Assembly: GCA_938028845.1 (NCBI GenBank)
Contig: CALIZJ010000295.1
Location: 1-6,115, forward strand
Source of the DNA: an uncultured Blautia sp.
GTDB taxonomy: Bacteria; Bacillota; Clostridia; Lachnospirales; Lachnospiraceae
DNA: 6,115 bases
Direction: 5' to 3'
How positions within the stretch are numbered: the first letter of the stretch is position 1; each line of letters starts with the position of its first letter. Position numbers and translations under genes: made by a program. The notes beneath the pieces were generated by a model that had not been told where the DNA came from, made no database searches, and worked only from the letters and a program-made list of their open reading frames with translations. Positions 5,993-6,115 of the stretch are shown piece by piece.

Positions 5993-6115
5993 AAAAATTT
6001 GTACTAACCGACAGCCCCTTCTTATATATTGTTTTTATTTTAGATCTTACAATTTACTTCACCTGGATCATTTTCGAATAACCGGACCATCTGCTGTATA
6101 CGTTTTTGTTATTGG
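5993..6115. other. AT-rich right edge, no assignable gene
   Basis: No complete gene is visible here. Several short frames run into the window edge; one on the minus strand ends with a TAA at 6056-6054 and would be a 20-codon tail (RWSGYSKMIQVK at its end), too short to assign. No terminator or tRNA was recognised. Confidence 0.4.

Noticed and set aside
6054..6115. C-terminal tail of a leftward gene entering from the right edge
   Set aside because: A 20-codon open frame ending in TAA exists, but the frames on the other strand are equally open at the edge and the peptide matches nothing I recognise.

Overview
The window looks like a chromosomal segment of a low-to-moderate GC Firmicute, most likely a gut-type Clostridia of the Lachnospiraceae kind. 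This is inferred from protein flavour, GGAGG-type ribosome binding sites, TTG/GTG starts and the gene order; no search was run. It has two halves transcribed divergently from about 3.7-3.85 kb.

Left half (1-3745, minus strand): a tightly packed housekeeping operon. A consensus-like sigma-A promoter (TTGACA, 17 bp, TACAAT on the minus strand) and a leader of about 130 nt precede three genes: a TIGR03960-type B12-binding-domain radical SAM protein, a TIGR03936/DUF2344 radical-SAM-associated protein, and ribonuclease G/E (rng), which runs off the left edge. Each downstream gene starts inside the end of the previous one (17 nt and 8 nt overlaps), suggesting translational coupling. In many Clostridia the same trio lies just upstream of rplU-rpmA; here those genes would be beyond base 1.

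Right half (about 3758-6115, plus strand): accessory DNA that looks AT-richer. It opens with a 51-bp near-perfect inverted repeat and a promoter whose spacer carries a short dyad. Then come a DUF6064-like multi-pass membrane protein, a decayed helix-turn-helix regulator of a type I associate with integrative/conjugative elements of Clostridia (one internal deletion plus a one-base insertion, so its pieces lie in three frames), and an uncharacterised three-helix membrane protein with a large probably extracytoplasmic domain. Last is a non-coding stretch with nested, partly mutually exclusive inverted repeats. The simplest reading is a remnant of a mobile element, or its cargo, beside a conserved operon. 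No integrase, relaxase, transposase, tRNA, rRNA or CRISPR array is visible, so the element type and its boundaries stay open.

I do not see a clearly new, complete system. The points most worth a second look are the broken regulator beside two apparently intact membrane-protein genes, the structured 5880-5992 region, and the divergent regulatory region at 3710-3894.
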